A stretch of DNA of 64,000 nucleotides. Origin: Virgifigura deserti. GTDB lineage: Bacteria; Pseudomonadota; Alphaproteobacteria; Dongiales; Dongiaceae. Made by a program: the position numbers and the translations under genes. Of this stretch, positions 24,632-32,931 are shown piece after piece. The notes under the pieces were generated by a model. The model ran no database searches, was not told the origin of the DNA, and saw only the letters and a list, made by a program, of their open reading frames with translations. The stretch spans positions 181,922 to 245,921 of the forward strand of contig QOZR01000009.1 in assembly GCA_003576685.1 (NCBI GenBank). The letters run 5' to 3'. Numbering within the stretch: the first letter of the stretch is position 1; each line of letters begins with the position of its first letter.

Positions 24632-25542
24632 CTCCGACGACGCCAGATATCGCGGGAGGCCAGGATGGCGCCGCCGACGATCAGGAGACAGGCGGCGCCG
24701 ATCGTCCAACTCGGTTCGGCACGGCCGAAGACGACGAGCAGCAGCGTCGAGAGCAGCGGCGCGGCATAGGAGAAAGCGCCGAGCGCCTTAATATCTCCGT
24801 GCTTCACGCCGTAGTCCCAGACGAAGAAGGCAGCGCCGACCGGCCCAAGACCGAGCGCGAGAACGGCGAGCCAACCCGGCCCGTCGGGCCAGCGGGTCTC
24901 CTCGAAGGCGAGATGGCATAGCAGCCCCAGCAGCGCGGTCGCACCGCAGAAGCCGCCGACCACGTCGGTCGGCACGCGCCCGAACCGCCGGCTCAGCACG
25001 GAATAGCCCGACCAGGTCAGAGCGCAGGCGGCAGCGGCGAGATAGCCGAGCACGAATTCCGGCCGCATCGACAGGCCGCCGGCGTTGCGGGTGATCAGCA
25101 GGGCCGCGCCGGCAAGACCCGCGAGCGCCCCCAGAAGATGGAACCAGCGCAGCCGCTCGCCCGGGAGCAACGCCGAGAACAGCACGATCAGCAAGGGCCA
25201 AAGAAAGGCGATCAGGCTGGCATCGACCGCCGGGGCATTGCCCAGCGCGACGAAATAGAAGAAGTGATAGCCGAACAGCCCGCCGACGCCGAGCAGCCAG
25301 ACTGCCGCCGGCTGGCGCAGCCGATCGAGAACCGGCACGCCGTTGGCGGCGTCGAAGACCCATTTGCCGAGCGCCAGCAGGAAGGCGACCGTGAAGGTCA
25401 GCGCGACAAGCTGGAACGGCGGCATCGGCGCCGTCGCGGTCGTGAGCAGCGCAAGAGTCGCCCAGAGCAGCACCGCGACCCCGCCGATCAGCGTCGCGCG
25501 CAGCCGCGCCGGCGCGGCGGTGGGGAGGGTCGATTCGGCCAT
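24628..25542 (-). CDS. EamA-family (YddG-like) drug/metabolite exporter
   Basis: 304 residues with ten membrane helices in two EamA repeats. The segments GYHFFYFVALGNAPAVDASL and LAFLWPLLIVLFSALLPGERL resemble aromatic amino acid exporters such as YddG. The start at MAESTLPTAAP was chosen because the longer ATG at 25662 adds 40 residues with no membrane or family features. The exported compound is not known. Confidence 0.85.
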   Translation of the reverse strand: MAESTLPTAAPARLRATLIGGVAVLLWATLALLTTATAPMPPFQLVALTFTVAFLLALGKWVFDAANGVPVLDRLRQPAAVWLLGVGGLFGYHFFYFVALGNAPAVDASLIAFLWPLLIVLFSALLPGERLRWFHLLGALAGLAGAALLITRNAGGLSMRPEFVLGYLAAAACALTWSGYSVLSRRFGRVPTDVVGGFCGATALLGLLCHLAFEETRWPDGPGWLAVLALGLGPVGAAFFVWDYGVKHGDIKALGAFSYAAPLLSTLLLVVFGRAEPSWTIGAACLLIVGGAILASRDIWRRRS

Positions 25543-25660
25543 GGCCTGGAGCGATAGCGCAGAGCAGCGGCGGCTGTCCAGAGGGATGAACAGCCGGTGG
25601 ACCAAGACCGAGTGGACCAAGACTACGTGCGAATGCCTCCGGAATCCGAATCTCGTTGTC

Positions 25661-25745
25661 ATTGCCGGGTCAAGCCCGGCAATCCATGACCCTTGGCGAG
25701 GGCTTTGCCAGCCGCGTTCTGGATGCCCGGATCAAGTCCGGGCAT
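25661..25745. repeat. Two related 23-bp hairpin repeats
   Basis: Two hairpins, at 25661-25683 and 25723-25745, each have 9-bp perfect arms (ATTGCCGGG/CCCGGCAAT and ATGCCCGGA/TCCGGGCAT) around the same TCAAG loop. They lie between the exporter start and the phbB stop. This CCCGG-TCAAG-CCGGG type is a common dispersed palindrome in alphaproteobacterial intergenic DNA. It may also stop phbB transcription. Confidence 0.7.
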
Positions 25746-25818
25746 GCCAAAAAGGAAGCCCCAAGGGCACTAGCAATCCGCTTTAGCTTCGCCCCCCGTC
25801 AGCCCGACCTGGACGCAA

Positions 25819-26541
25819 TCAGTAGATATGCTGGCCGCCGTTGATGGAAAGCGTCGATCCGGTGACGAAGCCCGCTTCGTCGGCGGCGAGGAAGACGACC
25901 GCGCGGGCCACCTCCTCCGGCTCTCCGAGGCGGCCGACCGGGATGCGGGCGACGATCTTCTCGAGCACTGGCGCGGGCACGGCGCGCACCATGTCGGTGC
26001 TGATATAGCCGGGCGCGATGCAGTTTACGGTGATGCCCTTGGCCGCCCCCTCGAGCGCAAGCGCCTTGGTGAAGCCCTGCATCCCGCATTTCGCCGCCGA
26101 GTAGTTGGTCTGGCCGAGCTGCCCGGCCTGGCCGTTGATCGAGCCGATATTGATGATCCGGCCGAAGCCGCGGCCCCGCATCGATTCGATGACGCAGCGC
26201 GACATGTTGAAGCAGGAGGTCAGGTTGGTCTGCATGACCTCCATCCACTGCTCGGCGGTCATTCGGTGCAGGGTGACGTCGCGGGTGATCCCGGCATTGT
26301 TCACCAGCACGTCGACCGGGCCGAGATCTTCGGTGATCTTTTTGATTCCGGCTTCGCAGGCGGCGAGGTCGGCCACATCGAACTTGTAGGTCGGGATGCC
26401 GGTCTCCTCGCGGAACGCCTGGGCCGCGACGTCGTTGCCGCCATAATTGGCGGCGACGGCATAGCCCGCATCCTTCAGCGCTACCGAAATGGCCCCGCCG
26501 ATGCCCCGCGTTCCACCCGTGACGACTGCGATACGTGCCAT
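25819..26541 (-). CDS. phbB: Acetoacetyl-CoA reductase
   Basis: 240 residues of the short-chain dehydrogenase family. NADPH motif VVTGGTRGIGGAI (6-18), NNAG near 85, catalytic Ser in NIGSINGQAGQLGQTNYSAAK, with Tyr147 and Lys151, and the C-terminal GSTLSINGGQHIY typical of PhbB. It reduces acetoacetyl-CoA to (R)-3-hydroxybutyryl-CoA in polyhydroxybutyrate synthesis. GGGAGGACAGC is a strong ribosome-binding site. It follows phbA on the same strand after a 139-base gap. Confidence 0.94.
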   Translation of the reverse strand: MARIAVVTGGTRGIGGAISVALKDAGYAVAANYGGNDVAAQAFREETGIPTYKFDVADLAACEAGIKKITEDLGPVDVLVNNAGITRDVTLHRMTAEQWMEVMQTNLTSCFNMSRCVIESMRGRGFGRIINIGSINGQAGQLGQTNYSAAKCGMQGFTKALALEGAAKGITVNCIAPGYISTDMVRAVPAPVLEKIVARIPVGRLGEPEEVARAVVFLAADEAGFVTGSTLSINGGQHIY

Positions 26542-26680
26542 GCTGTCCTCCCTGTTGGCGATCCTTTATCGGGGGCACCACCACCGCGGCCAGCACCCTT
26601 ATGTTTAGATAATAGTATCGTGAGCCGTCACACCTGTCCCTGCGACAGATCAGCCGTCAAGCAAGATCACCGAAAGAAGG

Positions 26681-27856
26681 TCAGCGCTCGACGCACATGG
26701 CGATGCCCATGCCGCCACCGATGCACAGGGTGGCCAAGCCCCGCTTGGCGTCCCGCCGGATCATCTCATGCAGCAGGGTGACGAGGATGCGCGCGCCGGA
26801 GGCGCCGATCGGGTGGCCGATGGCGATGGCGCCGCCATTGACATTGACTTTGCCGGTGTCCCAGCCGAGGTCTTTGTTCACGGCACAGGCCTGCGCGGCG
26901 AAAGCCTCGTTCGCCTCGATGAGGTGAACATCCTCATGGCTCCAGCCGGCCTTGGCCAGGGCCGCCCGACTCGCCGGAATCGGGCCGGAGCCCATCAGCG
27001 CCGGATCGACGCCCGCCGTCGCCCAGGAGACGATGCGGGCAAGCGGCGCGACGCCCCGCTTCGCCGCCGCGGCATCGGTCATCAGCACCACGGCCGCGGC
27101 GCCGTCATTGATCCCTGACGCATTTCCGGCCGTAACCGTGCCGTTCTCGCGGATGAAGGCGGGGCGCAGCTTCTGCAGATTTTCCGCCGTCGTGCCATGC
27201 TTCGGATATTCGTCGGTGTCGACCGTCACGTCGCCCTTGCGGCCGCTGATCACGACGGGGACGATCTCGTCCTTGAAGCGGCCGGCCTTCTGCGCCGCCT
27301 CCGCCTTCTGCTGCGAGGCGGCGGCGAACTGGTCCTGCTGCTCGCGGGTGATCTGCCACTTCTGGGCGACGTTCTCGGCCGTGTTGCCCATGTGATAGCC
27401 GTTGAAGGCGTCCCACAGCCCGTCCTTGATCATGGTGTCGACCATCTCGGCCGGCCCCATCTTGACGCCGTTGCGCAAATGCACGCAGTGCGGCGCCAGA
27501 CTCATGCTCTCCTGCCCACCGGCGACGACGATGTCGCTGTCGCCGCACAGGATCGCCTGATAGCCGAGCGCGACCGCGCGCAGGCCGGAGCCGCAGAGCT
27601 GGTTGATCTGATAGGCGGTCCGCTCGACCGGGATGCCCGCGCCGATCGCCGCCTGTCGGGCGGGATTCTGGCCGGCGCCGGCTGTCAGGATCTGGCCCAG
27701 CACGACCTCGCTCACTTCGCCCGGCTCGACCGTCGCCCGCTCCAGCGCCGCCTTGATCGCGACCTGCCCCAGCGTGGAGGCGGGAACGCTGCTGAGGGAT
27801 CCGTTGAATGCGCCGACCGGAGTCCGCGCTGCGCCGGCGATAACGACATCGGTCAT
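26681..27856 (-). CDS. phbA: Acetyl-CoA acetyltransferase (beta-ketothiolase)
   Basis: 391 residues, the usual thiolase length. Acyl-accepting Cys88 in NQLCGSGLRA, NEAFAAQACAV near 316, catalytic His in NGGAIAIGHPIGASG near 348, and the second Cys in LCIGGGMG near 378. It condenses two acetyl-CoA into acetoacetyl-CoA, the first PHB step, feeding phbB. It has its own promoter-like pair overlapped by a TTGCACTGCAA palindrome resembling a PhaR site. Confidence 0.95.
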   Translation of the reverse strand: MTDVVIAGAARTPVGAFNGSLSSVPASTLGQVAIKAALERATVEPGEVSEVVLGQILTAGAGQNPARQAAIGAGIPVERTAYQINQLCGSGLRAVALGYQAILCGDSDIVVAGGQESMSLAPHCVHLRNGVKMGPAEMVDTMIKDGLWDAFNGYHMGNTAENVAQKWQITREQQDQFAAASQQKAEAAQKAGRFKDEIVPVVISGRKGDVTVDTDEYPKHGTTAENLQKLRPAFIRENGTVTAGNASGINDGAAAVVLMTDAAAAKRGVAPLARIVSWATAGVDPALMGSGPIPASRAALAKAGWSHEDVHLIEANEAFAAQACAVNKDLGWDTGKVNVNGGAIAIGHPIGASGARILVTLLHEMIRRDAKRGLATLCIGGGMGIAMCVER

Positions 27857-27932
27857 GACTGGCTCCTTCCGAGGTTTGCGGCTCCAGAGTTTCCGGCCTT
27901 CGGGCCGTGCGAGCCTGATCTTTCGTTAAAGC

Positions 27933-27961
27933 ACGATAGTCGCAGCCATATTGCACTGCAA
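27933..27961 (-). promoter_or_regulatory. phbA promoter with PhaR-like TTGCA palindrome
   Basis: On the minus strand TTGCAG (27961-27956) and TATCGT (27938-27933) are spaced by 17 bases. The -35 lies inside TTGCACTGCAA (27951-27961), an odd palindrome with TTGCA/TGCAA arms. PhaR repressors are known to bind TGC-rich palindromes, and phaR is 1.7 kb away, so control by PhaR is a reasonable inference. Confidence 0.5.
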
Positions 27962-27971
27962 GATAACCGAT

Positions 27972-29273
27972 TCAATTCCCGAGATTCGCTAGCCAGTCGG
28001 CGAGCGGTTGCCAAAGCCGTGCCTCGGCGCCGCGGCCGACGATCATGCCAATATGGCCGGCGGCGGGCCTGAGTTGGACTGCCTGCGGCAGGGCGCGCGC
28101 CAAGGCCTGCGCGGAAGCCGGCGGAACGATGCGGTCGCGGTCGGGCAGGACGACGAGGCTCGGCAGCGTCAGCCTTTCGGGCAGAACCGGCCGGCCGGCC
28201 ACGCGCCACGAACCCCGGGCCGGCGTGTTTGCCGCGTACCAACCCGCCAGGCACTCCCGCGCGACCGAGGCCGCGAGAGACACGCCATCGTTCAGCCAAT
28301 CCTCAAGCGCCACAAATCGCCGCGCCTGCGGGGAGTCGACCTCGAGAGCGGCGAAACCGCGGAACTTGCGGACCACGCCGAAGGGATCGATCACAGTGAA
28401 CAGCGCCTGGATCAGGTCCACCGGCAGTTCCTGCAAGGTCTGCAGCAACGGATCGAGCGAACCGGCGACCGCGCCGGCAAGTCGGGCTTGACCGGGCTGC
28501 CCGGCATGAAAGTCGCCCGCATGAAAATCCCAGGGCGTGGCGAGGCAGGCCAAGCCGGTAAGGTCCTCGGCTCGCCGCAACGCCAGCGCCAGCGCCAGCA
28601 GCCCGCCCATGCAATAGCCGACCACTGCCACCGGCCCGCCCGTTGCGCCGATAACGGCGTCGAGCGCGCGCTCCAGCCGGCCGGCGATGTAGTCGGTGAG
28701 CGTGAAGCTGCGCTCCGCCGGTCCGGGACGATCCCAGTCGACCAGGATCGGGCGGAGCCCGCGGCGCGCCAGATAGCGCATCAGGCTCTGCTCGGCGGTG
28801 AGGTCGAGGATCTGCGCCCGATTGACCAGCGATGGGATGACGAGGAGAGCGGGTTCGCCGCGCCGAGCGGTGCGGAGGCCGTCAACAGCGCCATAGTCGA
28901 GCAGGCGGGTGGTGCCCTCGCGCCACAGGACCGGCGGGTCGACAAGCGTCCGGCGATAGGGGTGACGGCGATACCGATCGACGCCGGTCAGGAACGCGGC
29001 GAAGCGCCGTCGCGCCTCGGCCTCGACGGCGGCGGCGAGGGCTTCAGGATCGGCGTTTCGGAGTTCGGCCCGAAGGGCGCTGACCTGCGGAGCGTCCGCC
29101 GCCGCTTTCGAGACGAGCGATCCGCTCTTCAAGAGCGCCAAGCCGGCGCTCGAGCTCAGCCATGCCGTCGCCGCCAGCGCCAGATGCTGAGGAAGCGGTC
29201 GCGGCCCGAGACGGTGCCTCGGACGACTCTGCGCCTTTGGCGACTCGGTCATCGGCAGGCGCCGACCCGTCAT
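27972..29273 (-). CDS. phaC: Polyhydroxyalkanoate synthase, class III PhaC-like
   Basis: 433 residues. The alpha/beta-hydrolase core has the PHA synthase box GYCMGG with catalytic Cys (near 221), Asp in VLPDRDRIVPP near 380, and His in AAGHIGMIVG near 407. It lacks the long N-terminal domain of class I synthases, so it resembles class III (PhaC that works with PhaE). It polymerises (R)-3-hydroxybutyryl-CoA. The start at 29273 follows GAGGAG; 29252 is an alternative. Its first 230 bases overlap, in another frame, the 3' part of a small PhaE-like gene. A non-synthase alpha/beta hydrolase remains possible. Confidence 0.8.
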   Translation of the reverse strand: MTGRRLPMTESPKAQSRPRHRLGPRPLPQHLALAATAWLSSSAGLALLKSGSLVSKAAADAPQVSALRAELRNADPEALAAAVEAEARRRFAAFLTGVDRYRRHPYRRTLVDPPVLWREGTTRLLDYGAVDGLRTARRGEPALLVIPSLVNRAQILDLTAEQSLMRYLARRGLRPILVDWDRPGPAERSFTLTDYIAGRLERALDAVIGATGGPVAVVGYCMGGLLALALALRRAEDLTGLACLATPWDFHAGDFHAGQPGQARLAGAVAGSLDPLLQTLQELPVDLIQALFTVIDPFGVVRKFRGFAALEVDSPQARRFVALEDWLNDGVSLAASVARECLAGWYAANTPARGSWRVAGRPVLPERLTLPSLVVLPDRDRIVPPASAQALARALPQAVQLRPAAGHIGMIVGRGAEARLWQPLADWLANLGN

Positions 29274-29451
29274 GCTCCTCGTTCTCCCGCGCCTTGGCCC
29301 CTGCGGCCGCCCCGGCCGCTATTGCCATCTGTTGAAAGAACCGGCCCATCTGTTCAGCCAGCTCGGCATTGTCAACCAGCGCCGCCATCTGATCCTCCCA
29401 CAAGTCAAGATAGCGGTGTGCCAAGCTTTCAAGGTCCGGTGCTTCAGCCAT
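29044..29451 (-). CDS. Small PhaE-like subunit gene overlapping phaC
   Basis: 135 residues. N-terminal helix DLESLAHRYLDLWEDQMAAL, then MGRFFQQMAIAAGAAAGA, an acidic/Ala-Ser linker, and a C-terminal heptad coiled coil (MAELERRLGALEERIARLE) before a basic tail. This short layout resembles small PhaE-type partners of class III PhaC. It starts before phaC on the same strand, and its last 230 bases overlap phaC in a different frame; both frames look protein-like there. The start at MAEAPDLESL was chosen; the longer frame to 29538 begins with unrelated residues. A TATAGT box sits only 6 bases before the ATG. Confidence 0.6.
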   Translation of the reverse strand: MAEAPDLESLAHRYLDLWEDQMAALVDNAELAEQMGRFFQQMAIAAGAAAGAKARENEEHDGSAPADDRVAKGAESSEAPSRAATASSASGAGGDGMAELERRLGALEERIARLESGGGRSAGQRPSGRTPKRRS

Positions 29452-29615
29452 GGGGCCACTATACGAAAGCAGGAGCCAGCGCGCCACCCGCGGAACGGAT
29501 GATCCATGGAACCTGTCGCGCCGCAGCAACAGCGTCAACGCATTGTTTCGCGGAAGCGAAATGCTGCTATGCTCAGAGGTGGTAGGTGGATCACAACATC
29601 GGTAGGCACGATCTC

Positions 29616-30233
29616 ATGGCGGAACAGGGCCCGGCTGACAAAGCGCCGATCACGATCAAAAAATACGCGAACCGCCGACTCTACAATACCGCGACGAGTA
29701 GTTATGTGACGCTCGACCATCTCTGCCAGATGGTTAAGGAGGGTGTCGACTTCGTCGTCTATGACGCCAAGACCGGCGACGACATCACGCGCTCCGTCCT
29801 GACCCAGATCATCGTCGAGGAGGAGGCGAAAGGGCAGAACCTGCTGCCGATCGCCTTTCTTCGCCAGCTGATCAGCTTCTACGGCGACAATCTGCAGTTC
29901 CTGGTCCCGCGCTATCTCGAGCACTCCATGGAATCCTTCGCCCGGAACCAGGAGCAGATGCGGACCTATATCCAGGACACCTTCGGCGGTATGTTCCCGT
30001 TCGGCCGCTTCGAGGAGATGGGCAAGCAGAACATCGCCTTCTTCGAGCGCGCGATGAAGATGTTCTCCCCGATTCACAACGGGGATGAAACGACGCCGCG
30101 CGGCGATGCGGCGCGCCAGGACCAGAGGCCGGGGAACAGCAAGCCGGACGCGCTCGGCGATTTGAAGACCCAGCTCGAGGCGCTGCAGAAGCAGGTCGAG
30201 GCGCTAAGCCGAGACAAGACCGGCGAGAAGTAG
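29616..30233 (+). CDS. phaR: Polyhydroxyalkanoate synthesis repressor PhaR
   Basis: 205 residues. The N-terminal PhaR/PhbR DNA-binding accumulation domain (ITIKKYANRRLYNTATSSYV, about 12-31) is followed by the PHB accumulation regulatory domain (about 60-110) and a C-terminal coiled segment (LKTQLEALQKQVEALSRD). PhaR binds nascent PHB and represses granule and synthesis genes when polymer is absent. It is divergent from the PhaE-like/phaC pair. The ATG at 29616 was chosen; a GTG at 29586 would add ten residues. Confidence 0.93.
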   Translation: MAEQGPADKAPITIKKYANRRLYNTATSSYVTLDHLCQMVKEGVDFVVYDAKTGDDITRSVLTQIIVEEEAKGQNLLPIAFLRQLISFYGDNLQFLVPRYLEHSMESFARNQEQMRTYIQDTFGGMFPFGRFEEMGKQNIAFFERAMKMFSPIHNGDETTPRGDAARQDQRPGNSKPDALGDLKTQLEALQKQVEALSRDKTGEK

Positions 30234-30248
30234 CCCGATCGTCAGGGA

Positions 30249-30746
30249 TCAGGGCTCGGCAGTGCCGCGAACCTCTCCCCGGGCCTCCTGGCGCCGCCGG
30301 ATCTCGGGCGGCCAAGTATTCTTGATGAAGGCGATGACAGCCGCGATCTCGCGGTTCGTTAGCACGTCCTCGAAGGCGGGCATGTCGCTTTCATAGCCCG
30401 GCACGATCCCCGATACACCCTTCTTCGTGAGTTCGACGAGCTGCGCATCCGAGTGGTGCCAGGTATGCCCCGAGGCGTCATGCGGCGGTGCCGGCAAGCG
30501 ACCGTCGGGCTTGCGCTCCCGCCAGTTCGGCTGCCCTTCGAGATTGGCGCCGTGGCAGGCTGCGCAATGCGTGGCGTAGACCTGTTGACCCAAGGCGACC
30601 TGCGCCGGATCGTCGGGATCGATCGCCACCTCCGGCGCGGTTCCCGGCAGGCCGAACCAGCCGAGCGCGAGCGCCGCCACACTGCCCGCCCCGACCAGAC
30701 CGGCGAGCGCGGCGACGATCAGCAGCGAACGTCGCCACGGTCTCAT
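30249..30746 (-). CDS. Membrane-anchored class I cytochrome c
   Basis: 165 residues. N-terminal signal/anchor helix (about 7-30, SLLIVAALAGLVGAGSVAALALG), haem motif CAACH (61-65), and axial Met122 in YESDMPAFEDVL. The C-terminal helix IAAVIAFIKNTWPPEIR is typical of copper-module cytochromes. It is an electron-transfer protein in the periplasm, here last in a copper-handling cluster. The ATG at 30746 overlaps the stop of the Met-rich mini-protein (ATGA). Longer frames upstream were rejected. Confidence 0.85.
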   Translation of the reverse strand: MRPWRRSLLIVAALAGLVGAGSVAALALGWFGLPGTAPEVAIDPDDPAQVALGQQVYATHCAACHGANLEGQPNWRERKPDGRLPAPPHDASGHTWHHSDAQLVELTKKGVSGIVPGYESDMPAFEDVLTNREIAAVIAFIKNTWPPEIRRRQEARGEVRGTAEP

Positions 30747-30874
30747 TGTCGGCGCCCGCCGAACAGATATTTGAGGAGCGCCGCGGCGGCGAGCAGCAGC
30801 ACGACGACGGCCAGGAGGCCGATCGCGATCATCAGCCACATCATGCCGCCGCCCATCATCATGTCGTGCATCAT
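30743..30874 (-). CDS. Met-rich 43-residue membrane mini-protein
   Basis: The frame begins MMHDMMMGGGMMWLM and continues into one membrane helix (IAIGLLAVVVLLLAAAALL) ending KYLFGGRRQ. GAGGGG lies 5 bases before the ATG, and the stop overlaps the cytochrome ATG (ATGA). The His/Met-rich extracytoplasmic end could bind Cu(I). Similar tiny Met-rich proteins are often found beside copper-resistance genes. It is too short for most gene finders. Confidence 0.7.
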   Translation of the reverse strand: MMHDMMMGGGMMWLMIAIGLLAVVVLLLAAAALLKYLFGGRRQ

Positions 30875-30919
30875 CGGCGCCCCTCGCCGGAGCGCCGGCC
30901 GGCGCGGCTCACGACCCGG

Positions 30920-31354
30920 CTATTCGACCGCATAGACCTTCGCCTCGTCGGAAAGCTCGTAGATGGTGAAGGGCTCGGTCTTCGGCCCACTCATGCCCGG
31001 CGAGCCCGTCGGCATCCCGGGTAGCGAGATCCCTTTTATGGCAGGGCGCTCGGCCAGCAGCCGGTCGAGCGTGGTCACGGGCACATGGCCCTCGACGACA
31101 TAACCGTCGACCAGCGTCGTGTGGCAGCCCTCCAGCGCCGTCGGCACGCTGTGCTGCTGCTTGACGAGGGGAAGGTCGTGCGTGGCGACGACCTCCACCT
31201 CATAGCCGTTGGCCCGGAGATAGTCGGCATAGGACTCGCAGCAGCCGCATTGCGGGCTCTTATAGAGGGTCGCCTGCGTCGCGCTTTCCTCTGCAAGGGC
31301 GGGCGCCGACAGCGCGAGGCCGGCACCGAGAACGAGAGTGGCCAGGATACGCAT
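30920..31354 (-). CDS. DUF411 metal-binding periplasmic protein
   Basis: 144 residues with a signal peptide (MRILATLVLGAGLALSAPALA). The mature protein has the DUF411 metal site CGCCESYADYL (Cys36, 38, 39) and the HSVPTALEGCHTTLVDGYVVEG segment. DUF411 proteins accompany copper-resistance genes and are thought to bind metal in the periplasm. It lies 31 bases after the multicopper oxidase and is probably cotranscribed with it. Confidence 0.9.
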   Translation of the reverse strand: MRILATLVLGAGLALSAPALAEESATQATLYKSPQCGCCESYADYLRANGYEVEVVATHDLPLVKQQHSVPTALEGCHTTLVDGYVVEGHVPVTTLDRLLAERPAIKGISLPGMPTGSPGMSGPKTEPFTIYELSDEAKVYAVE

Positions 31355-31385
31355 GGTTCATCTCCATGGTTGTCGGTTGTTCGGT

Positions 31386-32840
31386 TCAAGCGATGCGGAC
31401 GACGCCCATCATGCCGCCGGCCTGATGCTCCAGAATGTGGCAGTGGAGCATCCAGTCGCCGGGATTGTCGGCGACAAAGGCGATCTCCGCAGTCTCGCGC
31501 GGGCTGAGAAGGACGGTGTCCTGCCATTCGCGATATCGGGTCGGCGCGCCGTCGCGCGTGATGACGCGGAAGGCGTGGCCGTGCAGATGGATTGGGTGCC
31601 ACCAAGCGGTCTCGTTCCTGAGCGTGAGGATGCAGGACCGGCCGCGCGCCAAGGTGATCAGCGGTTCGTGAACATGGCCCGTCGCGGCGACGCCGTTCAC
31701 CGTCCAGGCCATGCCGTGCCGCATCATCTCCCGCATATCCATGTGCCGGCCGTCCATCATGGACGACATCATCCCGCCCATCATGCCACCGCCGAACAGG
31801 ATCTCGTGGCGCTCGGCGGCGGCGAGATCCGGCTCGGCCAGCGGGTTGGCGGACAGGCGCACCGGTGCGTCGAGTGGCGTCTCCCGGAGGGGCGGCGCGT
31901 CGGTGTAGGCGATATCGAGCAGGCGATATTCGAGCCCTTCATAGAAGCCGTCGATCACGCGGAACCGTCCGCCCGGCCTGCCGGTCATGTCCAGGATCAG
32001 GTCGATTCGCATGGCCGGCCCGAGAACGACACGGCCGCCTTCGGGCGCGTGGGGCGCGACGGGCTGGCCGTCGAGGGCGATCACCATGGGCGCGTGGCCC
32101 TCGAACGCCAGCCCGAAGATGCGCGCATTGGCGGCGTTGACCAGCCGCAGGCGGATGCGCTCACCCGCCCGCACGGCGAAGCGGTCGGGCACCCGTCCGT
32201 TGACGGTCGCCGTATTGCCGACCCGGCCGGCATGCGAGACATCGTGAAGGTTGCCGAAATCGTCGCTGATCGCGGCCGTCTCGAGCAGGCGCCAGTCGTC
32301 CAGGACCCAGGTGACGTCGCGGTCAACCGGGATCGGCTCGGGCTCCTCGATGATCAGGGCACCATAGAGCCCGCGTCCGACCTGCTCGAAGCTCCGCTGG
32401 TGCGGGTGGTACCAGAACGTGCCGGCATCCGGGACATCGAATTCATAGGTGAAGGTCTCGCCCGGCGCGATCGGCGCCTGGGTCAGGTGCGGCACGCCGT
32501 CCATGGCGTTCGGCACCCGCAAGCCATGCCAGTGAACCGTCGTCTCTTCATCGAGCTGGTTCTCGACGGCGATCCGCAGCCGGTCGCCCTGGCGCACGCG
32601 GAGCTCCGGGCCCGGCACCCGGCCGCCATAGCACCAGACGTCGGTTTCCGGATAGGGCGCGCCGACCAGCGGCACGCGCCCGCGTTCGGCGACGAGACTG
32701 TACGCTCGGACGGCCGGCGACGTCCCGGCCGCGTGGCCTGTCCCGGGCAGCCGCAGCGCATAGAGCGCGACCGCCGCCCCGCCTCCGAGCATCACCGACC
32801 GGCGGCCGACCGCCGACGCAAAGGCAGGTTTCGATATCAT
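31386..32840 (-). CDS. Multicopper oxidase (CueO/CopA type)
   Basis: 484 residues with a Tat-type start (GRRSVMLGGGAAVALYALRL). All four copper-ligand motifs are present: HWHG (103-106), HPH (145-147), HPIHLHGH near 428 and HCHILEHQAGGM near 467-478. A Met/His-rich loop near 350-385 (MMGGMMSSMMDGRHMDM) is like the regulatory Met-rich segment of CueO, which oxidises Cu(I). The copper cluster around it supports a periplasmic cuprous oxidase role. Confidence 0.92.
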   Translation of the reverse strand: MISKPAFASAVGRRSVMLGGGAAVALYALRLPGTGHAAGTSPAVRAYSLVAERGRVPLVGAPYPETDVWCYGGRVPGPELRVRQGDRLRIAVENQLDEETTVHWHGLRVPNAMDGVPHLTQAPIAPGETFTYEFDVPDAGTFWYHPHQRSFEQVGRGLYGALIIEEPEPIPVDRDVTWVLDDWRLLETAAISDDFGNLHDVSHAGRVGNTATVNGRVPDRFAVRAGERIRLRLVNAANARIFGLAFEGHAPMVIALDGQPVAPHAPEGGRVVLGPAMRIDLILDMTGRPGGRFRVIDGFYEGLEYRLLDIAYTDAPPLRETPLDAPVRLSANPLAEPDLAAAERHEILFGGGMMGGMMSSMMDGRHMDMREMMRHGMAWTVNGVAATGHVHEPLITLARGRSCILTLRNETAWWHPIHLHGHAFRVITRDGAPTRYREWQDTVLLSPRETAEIAFVADNPGDWMLHCHILEHQAGGMMGVVRIA

Positions 32841-32931
32841 GGTCCCTCTCCCGTGACCGTCACCGGCCGGCCGTTACGGCCGGGCAAGCGACGAATGGAT
32901 CTTGGGGACGGCCCGCGACCAGCAGGCCGTC

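Noticed and set aside
28008..29585. 525-codon plus-strand frame opposite phaC and the PhaE-like gene
   Set aside because: Low-complexity, Arg/Gln/Gly-rich shadow; the minus strand has catalytic synthase motifs.
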